A stretch of DNA of 64,000 bases from Fibrisoma limi BUZ 3 (GTDB lineage Bacteria; Bacteroidota; Bacteroidia; Cytophagales; Spirosomataceae): positions 936,777-1,000,776 of the forward strand of contig NZ_CAIT01000006.1 in assembly GCF_000296815.2 (NCBI RefSeq), in the 5' to 3' direction. Shown piece after piece: positions 18,851 to 27,061 of the stretch (its first letter is position 1; each line of letters starts with the position of its first letter). The notes beneath the pieces were generated by a model. That model did no database searches. It worked only from the letters and a program-made list of their open reading frames with translations, and was not told the origin of the DNA. The position numbers and the translations under genes were made by a program.

Positions 18851-18942
18851 AGGAGGAAGGGAAGAAAAAGGAGGAGAGGAGAAAGAGGGAGCGGATAAAC
18901 CCTTTCCTTTTCTCCTCTTCCTCCCCTTTATCTCCTTTTTAA
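18851..18942. repeat. Purine/pyrimidine-tract intergenic hairpin A
   Basis: A purine-only tract (GGAGGAAGGGAA at 18852-18863 and onward) can fold back on a pyrimidine-only tract up to 18942, forming an imperfect stem of about 40 bp. The right arm also encodes the last codons of the RlmD-like gene. A related hairpin sharing the same 12-mer is at 40.8 kb. Confidence 0.7.
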
Positions 18943-20370
18943 AAGAACCACATTCTCGACGTGGTGCGTGTGCGGGAACATATCGACCGGCTGCACATCG
19001 GCCACCGTGTAGCCTTCATCTAACCAGTTCAGGTCACGGGCCTGGGTAGCCGTGTTGCAACTAACATACACAATTCGGTCGGGAGCCGCTTTGAGCAGTT
19101 GACCAACAACGGCTTCGTCCATACCGGCGCGGGGCGGATCGGTAATGACAACCTCTGGCCGACCATGCTTATCAAAGAACCCATCAGTCAGAATATCACG
19201 CATGTCGCCGGCCACAAACGTTGTGTTGGTGATGCCGTTTACAGAGGCATTGATACGGGCGTCGGCTACGGATGCCTCGACGTACTCCACCCCAACCACG
19301 TGCTGTGCCTGGCGCGCTACGAACAGCGCGATGGTCCCGGTTCCGGTATACAGGTCATACACCCGCTCGCTACCGGTCAGGCCCGCCCAGTCACGCGTTA
19401 TTTTGTAGAGATTGAACGCCTGCTGTGCGTTGGTCTGGTAAAACGACTTAGGACCAACCCGGAACGTTAACGGCCGGCCGCTGCCATCGTCCATCTGCTC
19501 CTCGATGTACGGCGTTCCAGCAAAATTGATTACCTCCTGGTCCTGGTAGCTGTCGTTCTTCTTCGTGTTAATGATATAGTTCAGCGACGTAATCTGGGGG
19601 AACGTCGACAACAGGAAACGTAACAGTTTTTCCAGCGTTTCAGGGTTATCCTGCGCCACCTGAAGCGTCACCATTACCTGTTGAGTTGATGCCGTTCGGA
19701 TGATGAGGGTACGGAGGTAGCCGGTATGCACCTTCAGGTTGTACATCGACAGGTTGTGGCGCATCGCGTAGTCAGCTACGGCCAGCCGAATGGCGTTGGA
19801 CGGATCGGGCTGGAGGTAACAATGACGGATGGGCAATACTTTGTCGAAGCGGCCGGGTACGTGGAAGCCAACCGCCCGCGGGTCGATTCGCTCGTCGGTA
19901 TGTACTTCCGTGGTCGTCATCCAGCGGCCCTCGGCGCAGGTAAATTCGAGTTTGTTGCGGTAGTACTGCGTAGGTTCAGCCGCCAGAATCGGCCGGATGG
20001 TCGGCAATGCCACCTTACCGATGCGGGTAAGGTGATCGATCACCTGCTGGTGCTTGAACCGGAGCTGCTCGTCGTAGCGGATGTGCTGCCATTTGCAGCC
20101 CCCGCAGGTACCGAAGTGTTCGCAGAAAGGCTCCGTCCGGACGGGCGACAGCTCATGGATGTGCTCAGCAACCGCTTCGCGGTATTGTTTTTTGCGGTTC
20201 GTAATCCGCAGATCCACCACGTCGCCCGGAGCAACGCCGGGTCCGCCGGTTGGGTTTTCGACGAAGATGACCCCTTCGTCGGTACGAACTATACACTTTC
20301 CCTCGGCGGCAACCGCATCAATTTGTACGGTATGCAACCGTTCGGGTTTTTTATGAGTCTTGTTACGCAT
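18928..20370 (-). CDS. rlmD: 23S rRNA (uracil-5-)-methyltransferase, RlmD/RumA type
   Basis: This 480-residue SAM-dependent RNA m5U methyltransferase has an N-terminal TRAM domain. Its iron-sulfur cysteines are in CEHFGTCGGCKWQ, with a fourth Cys in IRHCYLQP. The Rossmann core contains VYDLYTGTGTIALFVA. The catalytic nucleophile is in YVSCNTATQARDL and the C-terminal base region is VDMFPHTHHVE. The Fe-S cluster favours the RlmD (U1939) or related RlmCD activity over TrmA. It is convergent with dnaB, and its 3' end lies in the purine-tract hairpin. Confidence 0.88.
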   Translation of the reverse strand: MRNKTHKKPERLHTVQIDAVAAEGKCIVRTDEGVIFVENPTGGPGVAPGDVVDLRITNRKKQYREAVAEHIHELSPVRTEPFCEHFGTCGGCKWQHIRYDEQLRFKHQQVIDHLTRIGKVALPTIRPILAAEPTQYYRNKLEFTCAEGRWMTTTEVHTDERIDPRAVGFHVPGRFDKVLPIRHCYLQPDPSNAIRLAVADYAMRHNLSMYNLKVHTGYLRTLIIRTASTQQVMVTLQVAQDNPETLEKLLRFLLSTFPQITSLNYIINTKKNDSYQDQEVINFAGTPYIEEQMDDGSGRPLTFRVGPKSFYQTNAQQAFNLYKITRDWAGLTGSERVYDLYTGTGTIALFVARQAQHVVGVEYVEASVADARINASVNGITNTTFVAGDMRDILTDGFFDKHGRPEVVITDPPRAGMDEAVVGQLLKAAPDRIVYVSCNTATQARDLNWLDEGYTVADVQPVDMFPHTHHVENVVLLKRR

Positions 20371-20437
20371 AAGTCTAAATAAACCGCTAATTTAAGCAGT
20401 CGTTTTCGGACGGCCTGTATTTCCCATTCATTCCTGT

Positions 20438-22690
20438 ATGATGCAATTTTACCGTAGTGGTTGGTGGCGAGTGTGGCTGATTGGTTTCTGGCTGATTAGC
20501 TGTGGGGTGGCTCAGGCAACGCATATTGTGGGGGGCGAACTGGAACTACGATATCTTGGCGCGCAAAGCCCCTATACCCACCGAATTATCCTGAACCTGT
20601 ATTTCGATGACATCAAGGGCGACCAGGGTGCCGACGATGGGCGTGTATCGGTAGGTATTTACGCCAAACGCAACAATCAGTTTATTGGCTTTGTCGCACT
20701 CAACCGAGTCAGCAGCGAATACGTACCCTACACCAATTCCGTTTGCCAATCGGCAGAACTACGTACCCGCCTGATTCGACACAGCGTTGATCTGAACCTC
20801 GACCCGAATTTGTTCAACGATGCCGCCGGCTACTACATGTCCTGGGAACGATGCTGCCGCAACCAGAGCGTCGTCAACATCCAGGACCCCGGGGGTGCCG
20901 GCTCGACATTCTACCTCGAATTTCCGGCCATTGGAGCCGGTGCTTACCGCACAAACTCCTCCCCGGTATTCACGATTCCGAAAGGTGACTACGCCTGTAT
21001 CAACCAGCCGTTTACGCTTGACTTCAGCGCCAAAGACTCCGATGGCGACAGCCTGACGTATTCACTCGTTACGCCTTACAACGGCTTCAGCAGCCGTAAC
21101 GACCCTAACCCCGGTGCGCTCACCCGCACGTTCGGTCCGATCTTCTATCCGGGTCCCTACACGTCCGTTTCATGGATATCAGGCGTATCGGAGGCCAATC
21201 AGATTCCTGGTCCGCAGCCCCTGCGGGTGAATGCCCGAACTGGCCAACTGACCGTAACGCCCAGTCGGGTTGGGCTGCACGTTTTTTCGGTGCAGGTCGA
21301 TGAATACCGGAAGGGAGTGCGCATCGGTCGCGTCCGGCGCGACTACCAGGTGCTGGTCATTGACTGCGCCAAAAACGATCCGCCTAAGGTTCTGCTACGT
21401 CCCGATGGTCAGTCGGCGTTCTATACAGAAGGTACCGTCCTGACCATTAACGAGAAAGATCAGAACTGCCTCGATCTTTTCGTAACCGACCCGAATCCGA
21501 ACCAGCGAATCCAGGTCATCAACATGAGTGGTTCGCTGCCCGGCCTGACCGTCACACCCGGCCAGCTTCTCACCCGCACGAATCGGGATACATTACGCGC
21601 ACAGTTCTGCTTCGGTCGATGCGTCGGTCAGCCCGGCCAACCCGTCACACTCATGCTTCGGGTAACGGACGAAGGCTGTCCGCAGGGGCTCAGTGATACG
21701 TTGACCGTACGGCTGAACATCATCCCGGATGCCAACCAGAAACCCGACGCCGGTACCGACCTGACGGGTAATCAGGGCCGTGTGACAGTTGGCTCATCGC
21801 TGACCTTCAATGCATTCGGCAATGACCCCGACAATGATGAAGTTACCATCCAGGCCGTTGGGCGCGGCTTTGCGCTGAGTCAGGCGGGCATGAGTTTTTC
21901 GTCGGGTTCGGGAACGGGCAACGTATCGAGACCCTTTACCTGGAAGCCTACCTGCACGCAGGCTACCCAGTCGGAGTACCTCGTTGACTTTATCGTGACC
22001 GACACTCGCTGCAACCGCAATCTCCGCGATACGGTGACGGTGAAGCTATCGGCCGTGGGGTTGCCGAGCCAGCCCCCTTCCATCCGCACCACGCTCAATA
22101 AACAGGTGGTGGAGCTGACTGTCAGCCCGACCGATTCAGCGGGGGCCACGGCTTTCGACGTACTGGCCAACGACGCCGACCGCGATACGTTACGCTTGTT
22201 TGCCGCGGGCCGGGGATTCGACTACACAAAGATCGGCATGAACTTCGCCGGAAAAACAGGGTTGCCGACGCTCCAATCAGCGTTCCAGTGGCGCCCGACC
22301 TGCGAGTTGCTCAACGGCCAATCGGAAGCCAGCTTCACTATGGACTTCGTTACTGACGACCGGAGCTGTCAGCCAAAGCATACCGATACGACTACCGTTA
22401 CGTTTGTGGTCAAAGACCGGGCGGCCAACTTTGACCTTACCGTTCCGAACGTATTCACACCGAATAACGACGGCATCAATGATTTCTTTGCCGTGAAAGA
22501 CATGCCCGAAGGCAATTGCGTGGAGCAGTTCAGATCGGTGGAAATAGTAAATCGCTGGGGCCGGGTAGTCTTCACCTCAACCGACCCAAAATTCCGCTGG
22601 TACGGAACTGACTATCCCTCCGGCAGCTACTACTATCTTATCCAAACCACCAAACGTAGTTTCAAAGGAACGGTCACGCTTTTAAGATAG
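20438..22690 (+). CDS. Large cell-surface protein with gliding-motility C-terminal (T9SS type B) domain
   Basis: This 750-residue exported protein has a signal peptide ending near residue 27 (GVAQA). The mature protein starts with THIVGGELELRYLG, a module frequent in Bacteroidetes surface proteins. Repeated Ig-like or cadherin-like segments follow, each with D-x-D-x-D calcium-type loops (DSDGDSLTYS, GNDPDNDEV, ANDADRDTL). The last 90 residues (VPNVFTPNNDGINDFF to GTVTLLR) are the gliding motility-associated C-terminal domain, which directs type IX secretion. Likely roles are adhesion or gliding, but no partner genes are nearby. Confidence 0.93.
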   Translation: MMQFYRSGWWRVWLIGFWLISCGVAQATHIVGGELELRYLGAQSPYTHRIILNLYFDDIKGDQGADDGRVSVGIYAKRNNQFIGFVALNRVSSEYVPYTNSVCQSAELRTRLIRHSVDLNLDPNLFNDAAGYYMSWERCCRNQSVVNIQDPGGAGSTFYLEFPAIGAGAYRTNSSPVFTIPKGDYACINQPFTLDFSAKDSDGDSLTYSLVTPYNGFSSRNDPNPGALTRTFGPIFYPGPYTSVSWISGVSEANQIPGPQPLRVNARTGQLTVTPSRVGLHVFSVQVDEYRKGVRIGRVRRDYQVLVIDCAKNDPPKVLLRPDGQSAFYTEGTVLTINEKDQNCLDLFVTDPNPNQRIQVINMSGSLPGLTVTPGQLLTRTNRDTLRAQFCFGRCVGQPGQPVTLMLRVTDEGCPQGLSDTLTVRLNIIPDANQKPDAGTDLTGNQGRVTVGSSLTFNAFGNDPDNDEVTIQAVGRGFALSQAGMSFSSGSGTGNVSRPFTWKPTCTQATQSEYLVDFIVTDTRCNRNLRDTVTVKLSAVGLPSQPPSIRTTLNKQVVELTVSPTDSAGATAFDVLANDADRDTLRLFAAGRGFDYTKIGMNFAGKTGLPTLQSAFQWRPTCELLNGQSEASFTMDFVTDDRSCQPKHTDTTTVTFVVKDRAANFDLTVPNVFTPNNDGINDFFAVKDMPEGNCVEQFRSVEIVNRWGRVVFTSTDPKFRWYGTDYPSGSYYYLIQTTKRSFKGTVTLLR

Positions 22691-22705
22691 CACAGTCTGC
22701 TTCAT

Positions 22706-22742
22706 CCCCATGAACAGGATGAGAGCCATCCTGTTCACGGGG
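22706..22742. terminator. Long hairpin between convergent genes
   Basis: CCCCATGAACAGGATG pairs with CATCCTGTTCACGGGG, with one A/C mismatch and a 5-nt loop. No T-run follows, so it may act as a transcript-end stabiliser shared by both genes. Confidence 0.75.
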
Positions 22743-22754
22743 AATCCGATCAGC

Positions 22755-23210
22755 TCAATACTTTCTGACCTGGATATTTCCTCGTATAGCCCCATTTGGA
22801 TACTGGGCCGACCGGACGATCACGGCGTAGTTACCGTAGATCAGATCGTTTTCCTGCCGTTGACTAAGCGCTGTTTCGCCGGTCAGCGTTCCACCTTGTG
22901 GATTGGGCAGTATAATGTCAGCGATCCCGTTGCTAACACCGGGCTGCGCCTGGGCTATGTACACCTGCGTGGGTGTCACACCCGCCAGCGTCAGGGTATA
23001 GGACAACACCTTCGATTCTTTGTTATACACACCCGTGAACGTACCGGTCGCGGTTGACGACTGATCGACACCCACCAGTTGCGCACTGTTCAGTGTCGCT
23101 TCGTAATCAACCGTAGCGCGCCGGTCGGGGTCCCTGTTTTCGCAGGCGCTCTGCATTAATAGTCCACTCAGCAGAAGGGGTGTCAGTAGGAGCCGGAATC
23201 GTTTGTTCAT
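22755..23210 (-). CDS. CHRD domain lipoprotein
   Basis: The ATG at 23210 gives 151 residues with a lipoprotein signal peptide (MNKRFRLLLTPLLLSGLLMQ, lipobox Cys at residue 23). The rest is a CHRD-like beta domain, with TATGTFTGVYN, a LTLAGVTPTQVYIAQ strand, and the ending PNGAIRGNIQVRK. The function of CHRD proteins in bacteria is unknown; they are found at the cell surface. A longer in-frame extension upstream antisense to the SDR gene is not coding. It is convergent with the T9SS protein and divergent from the SDR. Confidence 0.88.
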   Translation of the reverse strand: MNKRFRLLLTPLLLSGLLMQSACENRDPDRRATVDYEATLNSAQLVGVDQSSTATGTFTGVYNKESKVLSYTLTLAGVTPTQVYIAQAQPGVSNGIADIILPNPQGGTLTGETALSQRQENDLIYGNYAVIVRSAQYPNGAIRGNIQVRKY

Positions 23211-23255
23211 AAAGCTAAAATGGATACGTAAGGTAAAGCCTGGCCGCATTCCTGC

Positions 23256-23263
23256 TATCTTTG
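23256..23263 (+). promoter_or_regulatory. -7 element upstream of the SDR gene
   Basis: TATCTTTG exactly matches TAnnTTTG, 86 nt before the SDR start. No TTG is seen at the -33 position. Confidence 0.5.
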
Positions 23264-23349
23264 TGCTTGTCGAAAACAGGCCGCGGTGCTGTTTTACCCG
23301 TATTAACTCCATTCCGGGGCAATTGTCACGGAACCTCTCCCAGAAATCT

Positions 23350-24174
23350 ATGCAGCATAAAGTAGTGCTGATTACCGGCGCGTCGTCGGGAATCGGACGG
23401 GCGCTGGCCTTCGCCTTCGGTCGGGCCGGAGCCAATGTAGTGATTTGCGGGCGCAACGCCGACGCCCTCCGGCAAGTTGACAGTGAGCTTCGACAGGCCC
23501 AGATCGACACGCTGTCGCTCACAGCCGATGTCAGCGTTGAAGCGGACGTGAAGCACCTGATTGACCAGACCATTGCACATTTCGGCCGGCTGGACATCCT
23601 CATCAACAACGCCGGAATTACCATGCGATCGATGTTCATCGACACCGATCCGGAGGTGATGCGCCGGGTTATGGACATCAATTTTATGGGCACCGTTTAT
23701 GCCACCCGGTATTCCCTCCCCTACATCCAGCAGGCTAAGGGCTCCATCGTCGGAATTTCGTCCATAGCGGGCTACCGGGGACTGCCGGTACGAAGTGGCT
23801 ACTCAGCCTCTAAATTCGCCATGAACGGTTTTCTGGAAGCGATTCGAACGGAACTGCTGCATGCGGGCGTCCACGTACTGACCGCCTGCCCAGGTTTCAC
23901 CGCTTCCAATATCCGTTTTTCAGCGCTGGACGGCCACGGACAGGTTACGGGCGAAACGGTTCGGGACGAAGAGAACATGATGAGTGCAGAAGAAGTAGCC
24001 GACCACATTTTGCGGGCGGTAAAAACCCGGAAGCGGGAGTTGATCCTGACTGGTCAGGGGAAATTAACGGTATGGCTGAATAAACTGTTGCCCGGCCTAA
24101 CGGACAAACTGGTGTTCAATACACTGGCTAAGGAGAAAGATTCACCCCTGAAACGTCAATCCGTCAGTTCGTAA
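23350..24174 (+). CDS. Short-chain dehydrogenase/reductase (SDR)
   Basis: From the ATG at 23350 the product has 274 residues. This is a classical SDR with the dinucleotide-binding motif TGASSGIG near residue 10 and the NNAG motif. The catalytic Ser is in VGISSIAG, followed by the YSASK active site. The substrate is unknown. A longer in-frame extension upstream has no coding character. The C-terminal helix (KLTVWLNKLLPGLTDKLV) is typical of membrane-associated DHRS7B-like SDRs. It is convergent with the SH3 protein. Confidence 0.9.
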   Translation: MQHKVVLITGASSGIGRALAFAFGRAGANVVICGRNADALRQVDSELRQAQIDTLSLTADVSVEADVKHLIDQTIAHFGRLDILINNAGITMRSMFIDTDPEVMRRVMDINFMGTVYATRYSLPYIQQAKGSIVGISSIAGYRGLPVRSGYSASKFAMNGFLEAIRTELLHAGVHVLTACPGFTASNIRFSALDGHGQVTGETVRDEENMMSAEEVADHILRAVKTRKRELILTGQGKLTVWLNKLLPGLTDKLVFNTLAKEKDSPLKRQSVSS

Positions 24175-24205
24175 GAAGCAAAAGCCCCTGCAAGCTGTTT
24201 TTCGC

Positions 24206-24949
24206 TCAGATTACCCAGACGTTATCACGGCGGATATAGAACAGCTGGTTGTGCCAGAGCACGCGCAGCCAGATGTCCTGACTGCCCAGAATATTGACCT
24301 TGTTGCCACGTCCGATAATCTCAGCAACCGGCGCGGCTGAAGAAGGCCCCGTACGAAGCAGTACCCGTTCATGGCTCGTGATACCCGACTGAAAGCCTTC
24401 GGGCAGGTTTACGAAGATGAGCAGCATGATCAGGTAAACCAGCATGACCCACTTCTGGCGCTTGGGAACGGTCTCTTTTCGAAGAAGTTTGACAACCAAA
24501 ACGGTAAAAACGTAGCCGGCCGGTATCAGCAAAAAGAGCAGGAGGTAGATCCCGTACTGCTTGTAAAACAGATAAAAATAATTGAGGTCATCGGTTTCGT
24601 AACCACTCAGATTACTGGCCCGGGCAATGTCGTTCATTTTACGCAGCACAGCTTCGTCGGGGTGGCGGTCGAAATACACCTGTAGGTAGTAGAGCAGGCG
24701 GGGGATGTCGTTCTGCTGTTCATAAGCACTGGCTAATTTCAGCAACATGGCGTCGGTAGCCGAATGCCCCTCGGCAATCACCGATTCGTAGAGCAAAGCC
24801 GCGTCAGCCTGAGCGCCAGCGGCAAACAGCGAATCGGCCTGACGTAGCGTTCGATCAGGAGCCGCCTGCACCAGCGACGACAGCGTAAGCAAAGCAATAA
24901 ATAGACTTTTTTTAAGACGTAGGGCTTGCATTAAACGATCAAACGCCAT
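24206..24949 (-). CDS. TPR and SH3-domain membrane protein (BatE-like)
   Basis: This 247-residue protein has a signal peptide (ending about residue 29) and a TPR-like region (about 33-115). Two membrane helices follow (about 133-155 and 168-185). A C-terminal SH3-type domain (about 190-247) contains ERVLLRTGPSSAAPV. This order resembles BatE of the Bacteroides aerotolerance operon, but the other bat genes are absent here. It is best called BatE-like. It is divergent from tRNA-Lys, with overlapping promoter space. Confidence 0.75.
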   Translation of the reverse strand: MAFDRLMQALRLKKSLFIALLTLSSLVQAAPDRTLRQADSLFAAGAQADAALLYESVIAEGHSATDAMLLKLASAYEQQNDIPRLLYYLQVYFDRHPDEAVLRKMNDIARASNLSGYETDDLNYFYLFYKQYGIYLLLFLLIPAGYVFTVLVVKLLRKETVPKRQKWVMLVYLIMLLIFVNLPEGFQSGITSHERVLLRTGPSSAAPVAEIIGRGNKVNILGSQDIWLRVLWHNQLFYIRRDNVWVI

Positions 24950-24956
24950 AGTTTTG
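24926..24956 (+). promoter_or_regulatory. Promoter of tRNA-Lys
   Basis: TTG at 24926-24928 and TAGTTTTG at 24949-24956 with 20 nt between fit the Bacteroidetes consensus. The boxes overlap the first codons of the divergent BatE-like gene. Confidence 0.6.
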
Positions 24957-24985
24957 CACCGCGATACAGGAATTGATCATGTAAT

Positions 24986-25061
24986 GATCTGGTAGCTCAG
25001 CCGGTAGAGCAATACACTTTTAATGTATGGGTCCTGGGTTCGAGTCCCAGCCGGATCACCA
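24986..25061 (+). tRNA. tRNA-Lys (TTT)
   Basis: A 76-nt cloverleaf is formed. The acceptor is GATCTGG with CCGGATC, D-stem GCTC/GAGC, anticodon stem ATACA/TGTAT with loop CTTTTAA, and T-stem CTGGG/CCCAG. CCA is encoded at 25059-25061, unlike the Met and Leu tRNAs here. Confidence 0.95.
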
Positions 25062-25088
25062 AAAAAGCCGCTCACTGAGCGGCTTTTT
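25062..25088. terminator. Bidirectional terminator, tRNA-Lys and DUF3127 gene
   Basis: AAAAAGCCGCTCA and TGAGCGGCTTTTT form a perfect 13-bp stem around a single base, so in practice a 4-5 nt loop. It has A- and T-runs on either side and serves both convergent genes. Confidence 0.9.
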
Positions 25089-25099
25089 GTTTTGCCGGT

Positions 25100-25519
25100 T
25101 TAGAACGGCAGGTCGTTGCTTTCGTCGTCGAACGACGTATTGAAAGGGACTCCAGCCGGTTGGCTCTGCGAAGCCGTACGAGGCTGTTGCCGGGGTTGCT
25201 CTGTACGACCAACCGGTGCGCTGTCCGGCCGGATGGCATCACCTTCAACCAGCTCAATCCGGTAAGCACGGGCTTCGGTGTACCACCGCTCATTGTATTC
25301 ACGGGATTCCAGGCTGAACGTAGCCTTCAGTGTATCACCCTGAGCAAACTGTTTGAGGTCGTTGGCTTTGTCGCCCCAGGCTGTCATGCAGACCTTTTTA
25401 GGAAACTGAGGATCATTGGTTTCAATCACAAATTCCTGCTTGTTCCACGCGCCATTTTTTCCCTGACCCGTTACTTCAGGTAGTACTTTTATAAGTTTTC
25501 CGGTCAATTCAAGTGCCAT
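25100..25519 (-). CDS. DUF3127 (OB-fold-like) protein with SSB-like acidic tip
   Basis: This 139-residue protein begins MALELTGKLIKVLPEVTGQG and matches the Bacteroidetes DUF3127 family, predicted to be a small OB-fold domain (about 1-92). A Gln/Pro/Ser-rich linker (95-125) leads to the last residues, FDDESNDLPF. This arrangement is very like the C-terminal tip of single-stranded DNA-binding protein (acidic, ending in Pro-Phe), which recruits repair and replication enzymes. Nucleic-acid binding is therefore inferred, not known. Confidence 0.85.
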   Translation of the reverse strand: MALELTGKLIKVLPEVTGQGKNGAWNKQEFVIETNDPQFPKKVCMTAWGDKANDLKQFAQGDTLKATFSLESREYNERWYTEARAYRIELVEGDAIRPDSAPVGRTEQPRQQPRTASQSQPAGVPFNTSFDDESNDLPF

Positions 25520-25624
25520 ACAGATAGGGACTTTTAATGATGATTTAGAAAGATAAAGTTACGGTTTTTTGGCGAAAAAAGGGCCATATTGACCGGATAA
25601 AGCAGAAAAAGTTAGGGTCGCTTA

Positions 25625-25655
25625 TTTGGATTAAATAGCGGAACGGCTATATTTG
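25625..25655 (+). promoter_or_regulatory. Promoter of tRNA-Leu
   Basis: TTTG at 25625-25628 and TATATTTG at 25648-25655 with 19 nt spacing are a textbook match to the Bacteroidetes primary-sigma consensus, 18 nt before the tRNA. Confidence 0.75.
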
Positions 25656-25673
25656 CACCCGCAATTACGCAAC

Positions 25674-25755
25674 GGCCACGTGGTGAAACTGGTAGACACG
25701 CCATCTTGAGGGGGTGGTGCTTCACGGCATGGGAGTTCGAGTCTCCCCGTGGTCA
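25674..25755 (+). tRNA. tRNA-Leu (GAG), integration site of the island
   Basis: This 82-nt class II tRNA has acceptor GGCCACG with CGTGGTC and anticodon stem CCATC/GGTGG with loop TTGAGGG (anticodon GAG). It has a short variable arm and T-stem GGGAG/CTCCC. CCA is not encoded. Its last 20 nt plus 8 nt downstream are repeated imperfectly at 34485-34511, marking it as the attachment site of an integrated element. Confidence 0.93.
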
Positions 25756-25763
25756 CTTAACTA
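25736..25763 (+). repeat. Left attachment repeat (tRNA-Leu 3' end)
   Basis: TTCGAG, then TCTCCCC, then GTGGTCACTTAACTA. This 28-nt copy matches 34485-34511 except for one extra C in the C-run. Confidence 0.85.
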
Positions 25764-25772
25764 CATGATTTG

Positions 25773-25807
25773 TAGCCGATTAACATGATAGTTAATCGGC
25801 TATTTTA
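25773..25807 (+). terminator. Island-borne terminator just inside the left end
   Basis: A perfect 12-bp stem (TAGCCGATTAAC / GTTAATCGGCTA) with a 6-nt loop is followed by TTTTA. It replaces the displaced native terminator downstream of tRNA-Leu. Confidence 0.8.
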
Positions 25808-25883
25808 TTCTAAGGCACAACGCTAGGTACAACAATTTAATTCTTATATTATTAACCAACTTATAGCTGTAATCTGATAAAGC

Positions 25884-26969
25884 ATGAAACTTAGTACTTA
25901 TTGCTATTTCTGCTCAAGTGAATTTGGGGAGAAGCAAAGAGCCAAAGCTGAAGTAACGGGTGAAGCTATAACAGAAGACATGTTTATTTTGCCTTCTGAG
26001 TGTAGAGTTGATTTTTTTGTTTCCGAAGACAATGTATATAAGCTTTCATGTCAGAAGGGGCATGAGTTTTACTACATATATCCTGAACAAAAATTTGAAG
26101 TTCTTTTTCGGTCGGCAGTTGAGTCTTATACTAATGGCTATTTAAGGGACGCTGTATCCAGCGCAGCAGTAAGCTTAGAACGATTTTACGAACTATGTAT
26201 AAAGGCAATCTGCCAAGCCTATGACATTGATAAAAAAACGCTAGATGAAAGCTGGAAAAGCATAAGCAATCAATCAGAACGTCAACTAGGTGCATTTGCT
26301 TTTTTATATCTTCTTGTAACAAAAAAAAGAGCTCCACTCCTATCTGATAATTTAATTAAAACTAGAAATAAAGTAACACACAAAGGGTATTTCCCAGAAG
26401 AGAGCGAGGCAAAATTGTATATGGGCAGTGTCCTAAGTAATATGTATACAATTTTAAAAGAATTAGATTCATCGATACATAAAATTTTTGTCTCTATCTA
26501 TGACGAAGTTACTGTTGGCTTAGTAAATGAGTATAGTAGTAAAGGGATGTTTGTGTCACAAACAATGATGTCTACTATTCTCGGCACCGTAGTCAAAGGG
26601 GATTATCAAGAAACACTAGAACATAAGATTTCTGTTTCTGAAGCTCAAAAAGCAGCTCAAAAAAAGCAGCTCACATCTATTGTGAAAAGAGAAGTAGAAA
26701 GAGAGGTTGCTCAACAAAATCGTAATCATTACGAGCATGGGCTATTAATAAGAGCACATGCTGAAAATGGCGCGATTTTAAACAAGTTTGTTAGCGCATT
26801 TGACGAACTATATGGTCCAATTGGTACTCATTACTTTTCTAATAGCGATGTATCAATTGGGTGTCGTACAGAAAATCTAGTACATGATGATGTAGTTAAA
26901 GCTTTAGCGAAAAAATTAAATGTAGAAATTGACGACATAAGCCGTCTGTATAACCCAAAGTTGACCTAA
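25884..26969 (+). CDS. HEPN-domain protein with N-terminal zinc-finger-like motif
   Basis: This 361-residue AT-rich gene encodes an N-terminal Cys cluster (C7, C10, C40, then C56-x3-H60 in SCQKGHEF) that looks like a zinc ribbon. A helical domain (about 72-200) contains RNKVTH at 161-166. This is an exact R-N-x3-H motif of HEPN ribonucleases, in the usual position at the start of a helix (SDNLIKTRNKVTHKGYF). The C-terminal half (about 230-361) is charged and helical and not recognised. HEPN RNases act in toxin-antitoxin, abortive-infection and other defence systems. Position in a tRNA island supports that reading; the substrate and partner are unknown. No clear Bacteroidetes promoter is seen. 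Confidence 0.7.
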   Translation: MKLSTYCYFCSSEFGEKQRAKAEVTGEAITEDMFILPSECRVDFFVSEDNVYKLSCQKGHEFYYIYPEQKFEVLFRSAVESYTNGYLRDAVSSAAVSLERFYELCIKAICQAYDIDKKTLDESWKSISNQSERQLGAFAFLYLLVTKKRAPLLSDNLIKTRNKVTHKGYFPEESEAKLYMGSVLSNMYTILKELDSSIHKIFVSIYDEVTVGLVNEYSSKGMFVSQTMMSTILGTVVKGDYQETLEHKISVSEAQKAAQKKQLTSIVKREVEREVAQQNRNHYEHGLLIRAHAENGAILNKFVSAFDELYGPIGTHYFSNSDVSIGCRTENLVHDDVVKALAKKLNVEIDDISRLYNPKLT

Positions 26970-27061
26970 ACTAATTGTGCTAAACAACTTACATTTTCAG
27001 CATTAATATAAATGTGTCGCAACAAGCTTATTCTAAAATGCAATTGTAAGTACCCCTAATC

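Noticed and set aside
23211-23693. Upstream extension of the CHRD frame to 312 codons
   Set aside because: It is antisense to the SDR gene and the signal peptide begins clearly at the ATG at 23210.
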